Of a DNA stretch of 6,758 nt, positions 5,825 through 6,758 are shown piece by piece. The translations under genes and the position numbers were made by a program. A model generated the notes under the pieces. The model was given only the letters and a program-made list of their open reading frames with translations, had not been told where the DNA came from and did no database searches. Within the stretch, counting starts at the first letter, position 1; every line of letters starts with the position of its first letter. This stretch comes from Clostridiales bacterium (GTDB taxonomy: Bacteria; Bacillota; Clostridia; Oscillospirales; Ruminococcaceae), in the NCBI GenBank assembly GCA_029007575.1, contig JAQXIB010000239.1, positions 1-6,758 on the forward strand, read 5' to 3'.

Positions 5825-6290
5825 GCAGTTTCATCCTGTAATTGGTCAGTGTCTGACCGCGGCGTATCACCGTTTGTTCTCTGACCGTTCGATATCCCCG
5901 CTTCTCAAAAAACGGTTTGGCGGTAATAGAAGCATCGGTAGTAACCACGGATATTCCGTTATCCGCCGCATACTGCTCCAAACGGTCGGTAATCGCAGTG
6001 CCGACTCCCCTTCGCTGATAATCTTTATGAACATACAGCCGATCCAAATATCCCGTCAGGATGAGATCTCCGAAACCAATCATGGTACCGTTATATTCTA
6101 CCACAATACTATGGTGCGCTGCAAGTGAATTTTCCCATTGTTCCACCGACATCGATTCGGGCGCCCAGGCCTCCAATTGCTGCTCACTGTAATCCGTCCG
6201 ATTCACAGTGTGTACCGTGTCCCGAAACAACCGCATGATTTCCTGCGTATCCGATTTGCAATAAGCTCTGATTTTCCAATCCACAAGCAA
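5793..6290 (-). CDS. GNAT-family N-acetyltransferase, YafP-like
   Basis: The protein belongs to the GNAT fold that moves an acetyl group from acetyl-CoA to an amine. The acetyl-CoA pyrophosphate loop is seen as YQRRGVGTAI (residues 91-100, Q/RxxGxG/A motif A) after the strand DRLYVHKD at 83-90. DASITAKPFFEKRGY (119-133) and the N-terminal DYSEQQLEAWAP (33-44) strongly recall E. coli YafP, a GNAT linked to stress and DNA damage. The substrate here is unknown. Length of 165 residues is normal. The start is TTG (6288-6290), supported by AGAAAGGA 5 nt upstream; a GTG two codons later is the alternative. It lies 18 nt after the Gx-family gene, so the two are probably co-transcribed. Its place next to rnf suggests no direct role in electron transfer. 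Confidence 0.9.
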   Translation of the reverse strand: MLVDWKIRAYCKSDTQEIMRLFRDTVHTVNRTDYSEQQLEAWAPESMSVEQWENSLAAHHSIVVEYNGTMIGFGDLILTGYLDRLYVHKDYQRRGVGTAITDRLEQYAADNGISVVTTDASITAKPFFEKRGYRTVREQTVIRRGQTLTNYRMKLLLKSDETLSI

Positions 6291-6295
6291 ATGTT

Positions 6296-6303
6296 TCCTT
6301 TCT
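6296..6303 (-). promoter_or_regulatory. Ribosome binding site that favours the TTG start of the acetyltransferase
   Basis: AGAAAGGA on the minus strand lies 5 nt before the TTG at 6288-6290 and 11 nt before the alternative GTG at 6282-6284. The spacing favours TTG, but not decisively. Confidence 0.55.
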
Positions 6304-6308
6304 GCGCT

Positions 6309-6758
6309 TTACGTTCCGTTTTTCGATAAATTCAATTTACTGATGGCGGGCAAGACCGTTTTCATCACGATGCCGGTCACCGTTCCCATCAGCACACCGG
6401 CAATCAGCAGAACCGGCAGATACGCAAATGCCGCAAAACCGCCGATCAGCACTGCCGCCACAGCAATCTGCCCTAAATTGTGACAAACCGCTCCGGAAAC
6501 GCTCATGAAAAAAACAGACACCGGATATCGTTTCGGCAGTAGCAACAGCGCCATGACCGTAACCGCAGCCAATCCGCCGCAAAAGCTCATAAAAAAAGCA
6601 GTTGCCCCTCTGGTGACAAATACAAAAGCGGACTTGAGCACCGCCACCGCGTAAGCGGAGCCGACGCTGAAATATAACAAACAGTACATGGTAACAATAT
6701 TGGAAAGTCCCAATTTCACGCCCGGAGGCAGAAAAGGCACCGGAGGGAGCAAGCCTTC
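6309..6758 (-). CDS. Gx-family membrane protein (Hpre_diP_synt_I), N-terminus outside the window
   Basis: The visible 149 residues match the family annotated as Gx transporter or heptaprenyl diphosphate synthase component I. Key features are PPVPFLPPGVKLGLSNIVTM near the visible N-terminus, LTRG-like VTRGATAF, and GAVCHNLGQIAVAA in the middle. About five hydrophobic segments follow one another, and the protein ends in a short basic tail. The frame stays open to the right edge. Family members normally have one more hydrophobic segment before the PPGVKLG motif, so the real start lies beyond 6758 and the TTG at 6750-6752 should not be used. The function is not settled: the synthase label is historical, and the fold resembles small-molecule (ECF S-like) transporters. 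I recall such genes beside rnf in other Clostridia, often with a NusG-domain-II protein. Confidence 0.88.
   Translation of the reverse strand, partial: EGLLPPVPFLPPGVKLGLSNIVTMYCLLYFSVGSAYAVAVLKSAFVFVTRGATAFFMSFCGGLAAVTVMALLLLPKRYPVSVFFMSVSGAVCHNLGQIAVAAVLIGGFAAFAYLPVLLIAGVLMGTVTGIVMKTVLPAISKLNLSKNGT

Noticed and set aside
1..6758. CRISPR arrays, tRNA or rRNA genes, insertion sequences, attachment sites
   Set aside because: I saw no repeated spacer-like units, no tRNA-like cloverleaf, no transposase and no terminal inverted repeats with target duplications.

Overview
The window is a stretch of chromosome from an anaerobic Firmicute, most likely a Clostridia-class (Oscillospiraceae-like) bacterium. 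The evidence is a six-gene Rnf operon in the clostridial order rnfC-D-G-E-A-B, a long RnfB with many clusters, GGA/GGTGA-type ribosome binding sites, two TTG starts, and a truncated Gx-family gene upstream. Base composition is intermediate. Every supported gene lies on the minus strand, so transcription runs from high to low coordinates.

Layout in transcription order: a Gx-family (Hpre_diP_synt_I) membrane protein that runs off the right edge (6309-6758); a YafP-like GNAT acetyltransferase (5793-6290); the Rnf operon rnfC (4418-5731), rnfD (3407-4357), rnfG (2780-3331), rnfE (2121-2783), rnfA (1479-2069) and rnfB (578-1423); then a separate unit with its own good sigma-A-type promoter (534-562), a structured leader of about 105 nt and a 97-residue protein of unknown function (128-421). 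A 13-bp perfect hairpin (91-123) follows it. The first 15 codons of what looks like rsmA/ksgA (1-45) run off the left edge.

The Rnf genes together encode a membrane-bound ferredoxin:NAD+ oxidoreductase. Electrons from reduced ferredoxin enter at RnfB, cross the membrane through the RnfA/RnfE intramembrane cluster and the covalent flavins of RnfG and RnfD, and return to RnfC, where NAD+ is reduced while ions are pumped outwards. The diagnostic residues are all present: Fe-S cysteines in RnfB and RnfC, one conserved Cys in each half of RnfA and RnfE, and flavinylation threonines in RnfG and RnfD. No subunit is broken. No apbE flavin transferase gene is in the window, so flavinylation must be supplied from elsewhere.

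I did not find an undescribed multi-gene system. The least explained parts are the 97-residue protein with its structured leader, the Cys-rich tail of RnfE, and the unusual start region of rnfG. No gene-free stretch exceeds 300 bases; the longest (422-577) holds the promoter and leader described below.
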